A program made the position numbers and the translations under genes. The notes below the pieces were generated by a model that saw only the letters and a list, made by a program, of their open reading frames with translations, was not told the origin of the DNA and searched no databases. A stretch of 35,438 nucleotides of DNA from Gemmatimonadota bacterium (GTDB taxonomy: Bacteria; Gemmatimonadota; Gemmatimonadetes; Longimicrobiales; Gaopeijiaceae), in the NCBI GenBank assembly GCA_007125845.1, contig SLCK01000112.1, positions 1 through 35,438 of the forward strand, read 5' to 3'. Positions 7,275 through 15,828 of this stretch are shown piece after piece (the first letter of the stretch is position 1; every line of letters begins with the position of its first letter).

Positions 7275-9053
7275 CTAGCGCGTCCGCACGATCGACACGC
7301 GCAGCGCCTCGGGCGGGTTGGCCCCGGACTGGGTGAATTCCAGGATGGATCCCTCGTCCCCCCGAAATCCCAAGAGGAAGAAGAGGTAGGCCGATCCGCC
7401 GCCGGTGATCCGGTGGACCTGCTCCTCTCCGGGGTTGATCGATACGACCGGAAGAGGTTGCGGGGAGAGGTTTCGGAGCGCCTCGAAGAGGGAGGGGAAA
7501 TTCCACGACGCGTGACGATGGTGCTGCGCAATCCCTCCGATGCGCTCATCCACCAGGTTCGCAGTGTGCCAGTCGCCGAGCCAATCCTGTAGCGTCTCGA
7601 CCCCGCCGACCGCGGACGCGAGGTTGTCGAATCCGGTGATGGGCGATTCGACGAGCGATCCGAGAAACGAGGCCTCTGGTCCGTCGACACGATCCGCCGC
7701 GTACCTCAGGAAGCTCCATGCTGCGCCCCGGGTTGCCAGTGCGTCTTCGGCCTCCGGGTTGAACGGGGAGTTCGCGCCCGGCGCCTGCAGGAACTGGTGA
7801 AAGCGTACCAGGTTGAACCTCTGGTGCCGCTCGAACGCCTCGAGAGCCTGCGGGCCCGCTGCCTGGAGGGCGGGAAACCCGATGTTCCCACCGGGCTCCA
7901 ATCCGCTCGCCCGGTAGAAGAGCAGCTCTTCGGCCATGTGCGACAACGCCTCGTCGAGCCAGACTCTCTCCGGCCATTCCCTTCCCTGAGGCCCGTGCAA
8001 CCGTCTCCCTGCGTTGATCAGGTGCTGATATTCATGGATGAGCACTGAGAGCATGATTCGCTCCACCGCCTCCCGCTCACGCACGATCCCGTCGATCTCC
8101 CCCTCCGGATCCGGCACCAGCAGGTAGAGGACCTCCGCCTCGTTGGAATGCGGACACGCGCCGAGCCGGCCGCCCGGCACTGGAGTGCGGGGAAAGAGGT
8201 CCCGGGCGAAGAAGAACCCAGGAGAAAAGCCCCCGGACATCTCGTCCACGTGGCGGTTCACCTCGCGCGTGAACAGCAGGATCACCCGACCGTTGCCATC
8301 CAGGTCCGTCGGCTCACCGAAATACTCCTCTGCGAGCGGGGCTACGAGGGTGTCGAATGCGGCTGCAAAGCCATGGAAGTCCTCAGCTCCGAACCCGCCG
8401 TCGGGGTTCAAGGGATCGCTCACCACGATGGCCCGCTCGCTTACGGCCTCCACTCGTCCAACGCGGTACGTGCCGTCCTCGCAGGTCTGCTCGAGCTCCG
8501 TGCTCACATTCAGGGTCAGAACATCCCCCTCCGTGAGAGTGGCGGAGCGAGGACCGGTTCGCATCCCGAGCGGCGCGACGCCGGCGGGGTCGATGCGGGG
8601 GGTGAGTTGGGCCCTCTCGAGCTTCCGGACCCGGGCGTGGAGGCTCCATCCGGAATGGTGCGGGGCATGGGCAGAAGCGGCCTCGGAATCGAACGTCTCG
8701 GCCGTCGCAGCATCCTCCACTTCGAAAGCTCGTCCAGCTCCGGCTCCACGAAGGCTCTCGGAGAAGGGTCCCTCCGATAAGGACACGATGTCCTCACGGA
8801 GAACGGTGAGCTCGACCGGTTTGGTACGCCCGAGCGTGACCACGGCGATATGCTCGCCACCCCCAGGCGGAGCGAGGACGCAGATGAGGCGGGCATCGCC
8901 TCCCCGCACCATCGCGGACTCACCCGCGTCGAGGAGCACGGGCTCGCAGGACGGGGAGACGTCGGGGTCAGGCGCTGACGGACTTCGCTCGCATCCGGCG
9001 GTTGTGGCCACGAGGATGATGACCGCTCCCCGAGCGATGGCGCTCCCCGACAT
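7275..9053 (-). CDS. Lipoprotein zinc metallopeptidase, M30 (hyicolysin)-like
   Basis: 592 residues. The N-terminal signal ends in TAGC (Cys21), a relaxed lipobox, so it is probably anchored outside the cytoplasm. The peptidase core has HEYQH at residues 340-344 (zinc ligands His340 and His344, base Glu341), followed by 'WLDEALSHMAEELL' at 365-378, where Glu368 is the likely third ligand. A calcium-loop-like 'DLDGNGRVILLF' precedes it at 251-262. This HEFQH...WLnEglSHmaE layout is that of family M30. Residues 30-190 are an unassigned N-terminal region, and the last 60 residues form a beta-rich tail. The ATG has CGGAG 7 bases upstream. It ends 63 bases from the convergent propeller gene and starts 36 bases after the second propeller on the same strand, so co-transcription with that one is likely. 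Confidence 0.85.
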   Translation of the reverse strand: MSGSAIARGAVIILVATTAGCERSPSAPDPDVSPSCEPVLLDAGESAMVRGGDARLICVLAPPGGGEHIAVVTLGRTKPVELTVLREDIVSLSEGPFSESLRGAGAGRAFEVEDAATAETFDSEAASAHAPHHSGWSLHARVRKLERAQLTPRIDPAGVAPLGMRTGPRSATLTEGDVLTLNVSTELEQTCEDGTYRVGRVEAVSERAIVVSDPLNPDGGFGAEDFHGFAAAFDTLVAPLAEEYFGEPTDLDGNGRVILLFTREVNRHVDEMSGGFSPGFFFARDLFPRTPVPGGRLGACPHSNEAEVLYLLVPDPEGEIDGIVREREAVERIMLSVLIHEYQHLINAGRRLHGPQGREWPERVWLDEALSHMAEELLFYRASGLEPGGNIGFPALQAAGPQALEAFERHQRFNLVRFHQFLQAPGANSPFNPEAEDALATRGAAWSFLRYAADRVDGPEASFLGSLVESPITGFDNLASAVGGVETLQDWLGDWHTANLVDERIGGIAQHHRHASWNFPSLFEALRNLSPQPLPVVSINPGEEQVHRITGGGSAYLFFLLGFRGDEGSILEFTQSGANPPEALRVSIVRTR

Positions 9054-9089
9054 GCCCCGACTCCGACCGCCGGACGCAGCGAGCCGGGG

Positions 9090-10286
9090 TCACTCCTCCT
9101 CGACGGCGTACATCGTCAAACCCCCGTCCACGAGCGGACGCGACGCCGGCCCTTCAGCAGCATAGATGTTGCCCCGGGCATCCACGGCCACACCCTCTCC
9201 GGCGGCTCCGAGCGGTCTGTCGGGAGAGTCGTGCGGAGGAATGAACGCCGTGACCCGGTCCTCAGTAGCGGTTCCAATCCTCACCCCGTTCCACCAGCCC
9301 GGGTGGTTCGTGTCCTGAGACTCAGAATCGATCGCGTAGAGGACGTCGTCCTCGGTGATGAAGATGTCGCTGACCCGGCTGTACTGATAGTACGAATCGA
9401 TGTATTGACCTTCCTGGTCGAAGATCTGGATTCGGTGGTTGCCGCGGTCCGCGACGAAGAGGCGACCTTGCGAGTCGAAGGCCATCGCGTGCGGCGTGCG
9501 GAACTCGCCGGGAGCGTTGCCGATCTGCCCCCACTCCATGAGGTACTCGCCCTCGGGAGAGAACTTGATGATCCTTCCCGTAGATCCCGGGGGAGGGTCC
9601 TGTCCCTGCCCGCTGTGGCCGTCGGCAACGAAGATGTCCCCGTTTGGGGCCGTGATCACGTCGTTGGGTTGATTGAACTGCCCCGGTTCGCTTCCCGCGA
9701 CCCCGGCCTCCCCAAGGCGCATGAGAACCTCTCCCTCCGGGCTGAACTTGATGACCTGGTGTCCCTTGGTCCCCTCCTCGTTCGCCGCGAAGTCTGTCAC
9801 CCACACGTTGCCGACGCTGTCCACGTGAATGCCGTGGGGAACGACGAACTCCCCGGCCCCGAAGCTGGTCAGGAGCTCACCGGTTTCCACGTCGAACTTG
9901 AGGATCGGATCGACGGTCGGGTTCGTATGACAGTTTCCGCCGGGCCCGAAGCCGGTGCCACCGCAGCGGTCGTACGCCCACACGTGCCCGTCCGGTCCGA
10001 TATCGACTCCCGCAGAGGCCCCCCACTCCCGTCCGTCGGGCAGCTGTCCCCAGTTGGTCACCACGACGGGATTTGGATTCGGGAGGTCCTCCATCACGGG
10101 ATCGGATACGTCGTCGGCCGGAGTTCCGGTCACGCCGGGGGGAGGGAGGGCGAATGGGGACGTCTGTTCCTCGCCCGCCATCTCATCGGGAGCGGGAGCG
10201 GCGTCCTCGTCTGGGGCACACGCCACACCGACGATGAGAAGCACGGAAGGCACGAGCACTCGGTACCACCGATTGGGAAACGACAT
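9090..10286 (-). CDS. Lipoprotein NHL beta-propeller, peptidylglycine alpha-amidating lyase-like (second copy)
   Basis: 398 residues from the ATG at 10286, chosen for its strong GGGAGGG site about 4 bases upstream. A longer frame to 10397 lacks a signal-like N-terminus. The signal peptide ends at VAC (Cys23), a relaxed lipobox, followed by an acidic, Pro-rich linker. NHL blades fill about residues 90-385. It shares the PAL-like layout of the gene at 6012-7211: His176 (GHQVIKF), His266 (TPHAMAF), Arg107 and Arg281, with Glu364 where a third zinc His is expected, His224 in place of the catalytic Tyr, and PPHD at His352. Many segments are identical between the paralogues ('ITEDDVLYAIDSES'). It lies directly upstream of the metallopeptidase gene. 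Confidence 0.85.
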   Translation of the reverse strand: MSFPNRWYRVLVPSVLLIVGVACAPDEDAAPAPDEMAGEEQTSPFALPPPGVTGTPADDVSDPVMEDLPNPNPVVVTNWGQLPDGREWGASAGVDIGPDGHVWAYDRCGGTGFGPGGNCHTNPTVDPILKFDVETGELLTSFGAGEFVVPHGIHVDSVGNVWVTDFAANEEGTKGHQVIKFSPEGEVLMRLGEAGVAGSEPGQFNQPNDVITAPNGDIFVADGHSGQGQDPPPGSTGRIIKFSPEGEYLMEWGQIGNAPGEFRTPHAMAFDSQGRLFVADRGNHRIQIFDQEGQYIDSYYQYSRVSDIFITEDDVLYAIDSESQDTNHPGWWNGVRIGTATEDRVTAFIPPHDSPDRPLGAAGEGVAVDARGNIYAAEGPASRPLVDGGLTMYAVEEE

Positions 10287-10367
10287 GATCCCTCCCTTGG
10301 AAGCAGGTCCCGTCACGCGTGGGGTTGCACGCGAGTCGGGCGCGAGCTGCACGTCGACATCGCTACC

Positions 10368-10397
10368 ACCATAGGCGATGTCCTTCGGTCCGGGCAA
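10368..10397 (-). promoter_or_regulatory. Possible promoter of the propeller-peptidase pair
   Basis: Read on the minus strand, TTGCCC (10397-10392) and TATGGT (10373-10368) are 18 bases apart and lie 82 bases upstream of the ATG at 10286. Each hexamer matches the consensus at four of six positions. Confidence 0.25.
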
Positions 10398-10458
10398 TAT
10401 CCACCACCTTGCCCATCGTGGACCGGGTATCGCGACGGCCTCACCTTGTCCGTGGTGG

Positions 10459-11295
10459 TCAACCCTGCCCGTTCTGGCCGTGCAGATGCACGTCCCGCTG
10501 CGGAAAGGGAATGGAGCAACTGGCGGCTTCGAGCTCCTCCTTCAGACGACGAGTCAGGTGCCAGCGAAGAGCCCAGTAGTCCGCCGCTCGGCACCAGGGC
10601 CGGACGACGAAGTCGACGGAGCTGTCACCCAGCTCGTGGACCGCCACTGTGGGAGCCGGCTCCTCGAGCACGCGCTCGTCGGCGGTGAGCGTCTCGAGCA
10701 TGGTGGTGTGCGCCACCTGGAGGTCGTCTTCATAGCCGACTCCTACGACGAGGTCGATCCTCCGGGTCTCGTTGGCCGAGAAATTCTTCAGCGTCTGTCC
10801 GTAGACCTGGGAATTCGGCACCACGATCTTCACGTTGTCTCCGCTGAAAAGGACCGTGGAGAAGAGACCGATCTCCTTCACGGAGCCCGCGACTCCCGCC
10901 ACCTCCACCCAGTTGCCGACGACGAAAGGGCGGAACATGAGGATCATCACCCCCGAAGCGAAGTTGGAGAGCGTCCCCTGCAGGGCCAGACCTACCGCGA
11001 GACCGGCCGCACCGACCACCGCGATGAAGGACGCCGTCGGGATCCCGAAGATTCCCAGCACCGCGATGATCACGAAGGCCATCAGGCCCCAGTAGACCAT
11101 ACCCGCCGCGAACGGAACCAAGGTGGGATCCAACCCGGCCTGTCCGAGGTGGCTACGTAGCCCCACCCTCACACGCTTCGCGATCCACATACCGACCACG
11201 AGGACCGCGATCGCCCCGAGTGCGCTCATCCCCCACTCCGTCAACACGGCAGTGAGGTTGTCGATCGTCTGCCCGAAGTCCAGCGTCGTCTCCAT
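10459..11295 (-). CDS. mscS: Small-conductance mechanosensitive channel (MscS family)
   Basis: 278 residues, close to E. coli MscS (286). It opens under membrane tension to release solutes on osmotic downshock. An N-terminal helix and TM1/TM2 are followed by the pore helix TM3 at about residues 93-124, with the signature 'VVGAAGLAVGLALQGTLSNF'. The cytoplasmic beta domain comes next ('NWVEVAGVAGSVKEIGLF', 'VPNSQVYGQTLKNFS'), then the C-terminal alpha/beta part ('ELGDSSVDFVVRPWC', 'IPFPQRDVHL'). The ATG at 11295 has AGGAGAG at the right distance. The open frame 21 codons further upstream is not family-like. The gene is downstream of the penicillin-binding protein gene, 100 bases away on the same strand. 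Confidence 0.95.
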   Translation of the reverse strand: METTLDFGQTIDNLTAVLTEWGMSALGAIAVLVVGMWIAKRVRVGLRSHLGQAGLDPTLVPFAAGMVYWGLMAFVIIAVLGIFGIPTASFIAVVGAAGLAVGLALQGTLSNFASGVMILMFRPFVVGNWVEVAGVAGSVKEIGLFSTVLFSGDNVKIVVPNSQVYGQTLKNFSANETRRIDLVVGVGYEDDLQVAHTTMLETLTADERVLEEPAPTVAVHELGDSSVDFVVRPWCRAADYWALRWHLTRRLKEELEAASCSIPFPQRDVHLHGQNGQG

Positions 11296-11395
11296 CCGGC
11301 TCTCCTGGTCGAGGGTACGCCCTTCTAGAAGGTCGAGCCAGGATACGGGGAAAGGCACGATTCAGGAAAGTCCAGCCGCGTCAGGGCGCCTGGGA

Positions 11396-13672
11396 CTACT
11401 CGCCGGATGGGACACCGCTCAGGGGAACCCTCGGCGCTCCGAGCGCCCGGTCCGGATCGGTTCCAGGTACCAGGCGGTCGATCGAATCCCCAGCCCCATG
11501 AAGCGGGTCTTCTCCCTCCTCGTTCGCCTGATCGTCCCTGCCGAAGAGGCCGCGGAAGAAACCGCTCACCCGCTCTCGGATCCCGGGCCCCTCCGGGCAA
11601 TCCGCGACCGGAACGAACTCCTCCAGAAAGAGCTCCCTGACCGATCCGTCCGGCAGAGACCGACACCCGGCCTCGATCGCCCTCCCGGACGCCGGATCCA
11701 CGGACCGTTCCACGATGCCGGAGGGCATCGGCCACCCGACCCCCGCCGCCCCTCCACCGCCACCGACATCCGGTCCATCGCCCCGCCCTTCGACGTCAGC
11801 CATGACCGCCCCCCACACCGGTGCGGCCAATCGCCCCCCGCTCGCCGCCGGGAGGATAGGCCGCGGTCGGTCGAAGCCAATCCACACTACGCCCACCACG
11901 CTCGGCGTATAACCAACGAACCACACGTCCTGACCTCCCTGAGTGGTACCGGTCTTTCCAGCCGCCGGCCCCGCGTACCCGGAGCTTCGGGCTCCTGCGC
12001 CCGTCCCGTGTCCTACCGCATCCTGTAGCATGTCCGTGACCAGATACGCCACCCTCGCGTCCAGGACCGGCCGGACCGCGGGGGCTCCAGATCGGAAGAG
12101 GACCTCACCGGTGTCGCCTTCGACCAACGTCACCGTCCGGGGCTCCACCCTGACCCCGCCCACTGCGAAGGCCGAGTAACCGGAAGCGAGCTCGAGCGGG
12201 GAAGCCGATCCGGTGCCCAGAGCGGCCGCTGGCAAGCCGGGAACGTGCTCCGAGAAGCCCGCGGATTCCGCAATGAGACCCATCCTGTCCAGTCCCGCCG
12301 CGAGAGCCAGGCGGACCGTGGGCACATTGAGGGATTCGACGAGTGCCTGGCGCATCCGGACCATGCCACGGAACTCGCCGTCGTAGTTTCTAGGGGACCA
12401 ATCTCCGTCATCAAGGGTGCTCACCACGAAGGGCCGATCCGCCAAAGGTTGACTCGCCACCAGACCCGTTTCGAGCGCTCCCGCGAACACGAAGGGCTTG
12501 AAGGCGCTACCGAGCTGGCGCCTCGCTCGAACGGCCCGATTGTAGCGGGACGAGGCATGATCCCTTCCCCCCACGAGGGCCAGCACGTCGCCCGATCCGG
12601 GGTCCAGGAACACGACCGCCCCCTGGAGATACTCGGAGCCGGCAACGCCCCCGACGGACCGGGGATCGTAGGAGGGACCGGAGAACGGCCCGAAAGCACC
12701 CGCCTCCACCTGGTCGAGCTGAGCCAGGAGGCGCGTTTCGGAAGCCGCCTGGAATCGCTGGTCCAAGGTGGTGTGAACCCTGAGCTGGGAACGGTACAGC
12801 TCCTCTCCGAACTCCTCCTCGAGGAACCCCCGTACCATCTCCACGAAGTACGGCGCCACGTCCCCGTCGGCGAGAGAGGGCGCAACGGCCGTCGCGACCA
12901 GAGGCTCGTCCCGCGCACCACTCGCCTCGCTCGGCTCGACCGCTTCCTGCGCCTCCATGAGCGAGAGGATGAGGTCCCGACGCTCTCGAGCCTCCTCCGG
13001 CCTGCCACGGAGGTCATAGCGGGCGGGAGCGCTCAGACTGCCGGCTAGGAAAGCGGCCTCTCCCAGCGTGAGAGCCGAGGCGGGCCGGTCGAAGAAGTGT
13101 CTCGCTACGGCCTCGATCCCGTAGGCTCCCGCGCCCATGTAGACGTGGTTGAGGTAAAGCTCGAGGATCTCCTCCTTGTCGAATCGCGCCTCGAGCTCCC
13201 ACGCCACGCGGACTTCCAGGAGCTTGCGAGCGATCGTTCGCTGTGCGCCCGGCACGCGCTCGGGAAAGAGCGTCCGGGCGAGCTGCATCGTGATGGTGCT
13301 CGCACCCTCACGGACTCCTCGGGCCGCCACGTTTCGCGCAGTCGCCCCTACGACCCGCCGCCAGTCCACGCCCCGGTGGCGAAAGAATCGCCGATCCTCC
13401 ACCGCCACGAAGGCGGCCGGTACGTAGTCCGGGAGCGAGTCGAGGGGAACCACCCGGGTCTCGAGCGGATGCAGCCTGGCAATCTCCTGCCCTTCGCGAT
13501 CCAGAAGGATGGGGGCGCCGTCCGGACGGTACGCCCCGAGCTCGCCGGGATCCGGGCATCCCTGGAAGCCGCACGTGAGCCAGGTGGCCCAGAGGGCCAG
13601 GGCCAATGCGACGGGGAAAGCCGCCCAGGCGACCAGCACCCGAACGGAGGAACGTCGACGTTTTCGGCTCAT
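11396..13672 (-). CDS. Class A penicillin-binding protein (transglycosylase/transpeptidase)
   Basis: 758 residues. It builds peptidoglycan in the periplasm from lipid II. After a basic N-terminus comes one membrane anchor (about residues 11-35). The GT51 glycosyltransferase domain follows, with 'VEDRRFFRHRGVD' (catalytic Glu92) and 'EGASTITMQLAR' around 122-133. The transpeptidase domain has the three penicillin-binding motifs: Ser389-x-x-Lys392 (GSAFKPF), Ser447-Leu-Asn449 and Lys573-Thr-Gly (GKTGTT). The C-terminal 120 residues are a Gly-rich linker and an acidic tail. It lies in the PBP1A/1C group, and which of these cannot be decided here. The ATG is preceded by AGGGG. The gene is divergent from the symporter. 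Confidence 0.93.
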   Translation of the reverse strand: MSRKRRRSSVRVLVAWAAFPVALALALWATWLTCGFQGCPDPGELGAYRPDGAPILLDREGQEIARLHPLETRVVPLDSLPDYVPAAFVAVEDRRFFRHRGVDWRRVVGATARNVAARGVREGASTITMQLARTLFPERVPGAQRTIARKLLEVRVAWELEARFDKEEILELYLNHVYMGAGAYGIEAVARHFFDRPASALTLGEAAFLAGSLSAPARYDLRGRPEEARERRDLILSLMEAQEAVEPSEASGARDEPLVATAVAPSLADGDVAPYFVEMVRGFLEEEFGEELYRSQLRVHTTLDQRFQAASETRLLAQLDQVEAGAFGPFSGPSYDPRSVGGVAGSEYLQGAVVFLDPGSGDVLALVGGRDHASSRYNRAVRARRQLGSAFKPFVFAGALETGLVASQPLADRPFVVSTLDDGDWSPRNYDGEFRGMVRMRQALVESLNVPTVRLALAAGLDRMGLIAESAGFSEHVPGLPAAALGTGSASPLELASGYSAFAVGGVRVEPRTVTLVEGDTGEVLFRSGAPAVRPVLDARVAYLVTDMLQDAVGHGTGAGARSSGYAGPAAGKTGTTQGGQDVWFVGYTPSVVGVVWIGFDRPRPILPAASGGRLAAPVWGAVMADVEGRGDGPDVGGGGGAAGVGWPMPSGIVERSVDPASGRAIEAGCRSLPDGSVRELFLEEFVPVADCPEGPGIRERVSGFFRGLFGRDDQANEEGEDPLHGAGDSIDRLVPGTDPDRALGAPRVPLSGVPSGE

Positions 13673-13811
13673 GTTGCCCCTACGAGGTGGATTCCTTCCG
13701 TTTTGAATAACAAGATCCGTACCAGGGCAGGCAACCCCCCGACTCCACAGCGGATTTCAACTCGGACAGACTCGACCAACCTTCGAACTCCCGACCGGGA
13801 CTGGAGCGCCG

Positions 13812-15404
13812 ATGCCGGAATTCCAGCTCAGCACCCTCGACGTCACGATCGTGGTGGTGTACTTCGCCGGCGTGATCGCCCACGGCCTGTGGGTGAGCCG
13901 CGGAAAGGAAAGCAGCGCCGACTACTTTCTCGCGGGCCGGCAGCTCGGCTGGTTCCTGGTGGGCTTCTCGCTCTTCGCCTCCAACATGTCCGGGGCGAGC
14001 TTCGTGGGCCTGATGGGCGCCTCCTACGACCACGGCCTCGTGGTCTTCAACTACGAGTGGACGGCCACGCTCGTGCTGATCCTCTTCGCCTTCATCCTCC
14101 TCCCATACTTCCTGCGCGCGAAGCTTTTCACCGTTCCCCAGTTCCTGGAGCACCGGTACGACCATCGGTCCCGAACCGCGTACTCCGCCTTCACCCTGCT
14201 CGCGATCATGTTCGTGGATACGGCGGGAGCGCTCTACGCCGGCGGCCTTGTCATCTCGAGTCTCTTCCCGATCTTCTCACTCTGGGAGGCGGTGGGTATC
14301 CTCGCCCTCGTGGCCGGCGTCTATACGATTCTGGGGGGCCTCAAGGCGGTCGTGGTGACCGACACGGTACAGGCGATCCTCCTGATGCTCGGAGCGGCCG
14401 CGATCTTCGCGATCGGACTCCAGGAAGTGGGGGGATGGGATCGGATGGTCGCGGAGCTCGACGACCGGCGAATGAGCCTGATCCACCCCCGTGACCACGA
14501 CTTCCTGCCCTGGACCGGCTTGCTCGGGGTCGTGCTCCTGGGATTCTACTACTGGACGCTCAACCAGTTCATCGTCCAGCGCGCCCTTGGGGCGCGGAAC
14601 CTGGACCAGGGCCGCAAGGGCGCACTCTTCGCCGGGTTCTTGAAGCTTCCGAACCTCTTCCTCATGATCATCCCGGGAGTGTTTGCGATCCTCCTGTACC
14701 CCGAGCTTCCGGATCCGGATCTCGTCTTTCCAACCCTCGCCTTCGACCTCCTGCCCGTGGGGTTTCGGGGGTTGATTCTCACCGCGCTCATCGCCGCCGT
14801 GATGTCGAGCCTGGACTCTGCCCTCAATGCGGCCGCCACCCTCTTTACGATGGACTTCGTCCGGCCTCTCCGGCCCGACATCCCGGACCGCGTTCTGGTC
14901 TCGATTGGACGACTCGTCACCGGTGTGGCCATGGTCGTGGGTGCAATCTACGCACCCACTATCCAACACTTCCCCTCTCTCTTCGAATACTTCCAGTCGG
15001 TGCTCTCCTACCTGATCCCCTCGATCGTGGCAATCTACCTGGGCGGAATCTTCTTCAAGCGGCTCAATGGCGACGGCGCGCTCTGGGCGATCCTTTTCGG
15101 AGTTGGAGTGGGCATCCCCCTTTTCATCCTGAAGGAGGTCACCGGGCTCTGGGTCACGTGGGGACTCCCCGACCTCCACTTCACCCTCATGTCGGTCGTG
15201 ATGCTCGCCTCGTCGTCCGCCGTGCTGATCGGTGTCAGCCTGCTCACCTCTCCACCCTCTCCGGAGCGGATCGAGGGGATCGTGTTTCGCGCCGAAGACC
15301 TGATCCAAGGGTGGGATCGGAGCCGAAGGTGGTACCTGGACGTCCGGATCCAGGCCGCGACCCTCCTCCTTCTCACCGGGCTCACCATCTGGATCTTCTG
15401 GTGA
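13812..15404 (+). CDS. Sodium:solute symporter (SSS family)
   Basis: 530 residues with about 13-14 membrane segments. SSS proteins couple Na+ entry to uptake of sugars, amino acids, organic acids or similar solutes. Visible hallmarks are 'SADYFLAGRQLGWFLVGFS' near residues 36-54 and 'SNMSGASFVG' just after. The unwound-helix Na+-site signature 'MSSLDSALNAAATLF' lies near 335-350. 'FYYWTLNQFIVQRALGARN' is most like SGLT/vSGLT-type sugar transporters, so a sugar or polyol is the likeliest substrate (inference). The start ATG has TGGAG about 6 bases upstream. The gene is divergent from the penicillin-binding protein. Confidence 0.93.
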   Translation: MPEFQLSTLDVTIVVVYFAGVIAHGLWVSRGKESSADYFLAGRQLGWFLVGFSLFASNMSGASFVGLMGASYDHGLVVFNYEWTATLVLILFAFILLPYFLRAKLFTVPQFLEHRYDHRSRTAYSAFTLLAIMFVDTAGALYAGGLVISSLFPIFSLWEAVGILALVAGVYTILGGLKAVVVTDTVQAILLMLGAAAIFAIGLQEVGGWDRMVAELDDRRMSLIHPRDHDFLPWTGLLGVVLLGFYYWTLNQFIVQRALGARNLDQGRKGALFAGFLKLPNLFLMIIPGVFAILLYPELPDPDLVFPTLAFDLLPVGFRGLILTALIAAVMSSLDSALNAAATLFTMDFVRPLRPDIPDRVLVSIGRLVTGVAMVVGAIYAPTIQHFPSLFEYFQSVLSYLIPSIVAIYLGGIFFKRLNGDGALWAILFGVGVGIPLFILKEVTGLWVTWGLPDLHFTLMSVVMLASSSAVLIGVSLLTSPPSPERIEGIVFRAEDLIQGWDRSRRWYLDVRIQAATLLLLTGLTIWIFW

Positions 15405-15427
15405 GGTTCGCACTGGGGTGGGACCCG

Positions 15428-15480
15428 AAGTCTCGTGAGACTTTCGAGGCCCCTGGCGGCGACGTATATATCGGAGTCTC
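15428..15480 (+). promoter_or_regulatory. Inverted repeat and TATATA box upstream of the DUF1328 gene
   Basis: A 7-2-7 inverted repeat, AAGTCTC/GAGACTT, lies at 15428-15443. A -10-like TATATA is at 15465-15470, and AGTCTC recurs at 15475-15480. The arrangement looks like a promoter flanked by operator half-sites for the small DUF1328 gene. The inverted repeat could also be the symporter terminator, but no T-run follows. Confidence 0.35.
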
Positions 15481-15545
15481 CGGGAATTCGGTCCCCTTGG
15501 CGACGCAGCGTTCCGATTCGAAGGACCGGCAAGAGGTGAACGCAC

Positions 15546-15719
15546 ATGCTGACCTGGGCCCTCATCTTCCTTGTCGTAGCGATCATCGCCGGAGCGTTCG
15601 GCTTCGGCGCCGCCGCGTCGGCGGCCACGAGCATCGCGAAGATCCTCTTCTTCCTCTTCCTTGTCGTGTTCGTGGTCACGCTCATCATGTCCTTCATGGG
15701 CGGAGCCGCAGCCACCTGA
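15546..15719 (+). CDS. DUF1328 family small membrane protein (YtjA-like)
   Basis: 57 residues: '[20 protein letters not shown]', a short Gly/Ala/Ser turn ([12 protein letters not shown]), then a second membrane helix ([19 protein letters not shown]). This two-helix pattern is that of DUF1328 (PF07043). It is a tiny inner-membrane protein of unknown function, often found near stress-response genes. AGAGGTG lies about 9 bases upstream of the ATG. It is followed by a perfect 16-bp hairpin and then the AI-2E-type exporter. Confidence 0.85.
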   Translation: MLTWALIFLVVAIIAGAFGFGAAASAATSIAKILFFLFLVVFVVTLIMSFMGGAAAT

Positions 15720-15747
15720 CGGGCACGCACAGACGTCCGGTTGCGCA

Positions 15748-15783
15748 CGAGGAGAACCCGGGTCGACACCCGGGTTCTCCTCG
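15748..15783. terminator. Perfect 16-bp hairpin with CGAC loop
   Basis: The left arm (15748-15763, CGAGGAGAACCCGGGT) and right arm (15768-15783) are perfectly complementary, with a 4-base CGAC loop. It sits 28 bases after the DUF1328 stop and 45 bases before the exporter start. No T-run follows on either strand, so it is either an atypical terminator or an RNA-processing/stability element. Confidence 0.55.
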
Positions 15784-15828
15784 GCGGCGCACTCCCTTCG
15801 GACAACGGGTTGGAGCGAGGGTCCCAGG

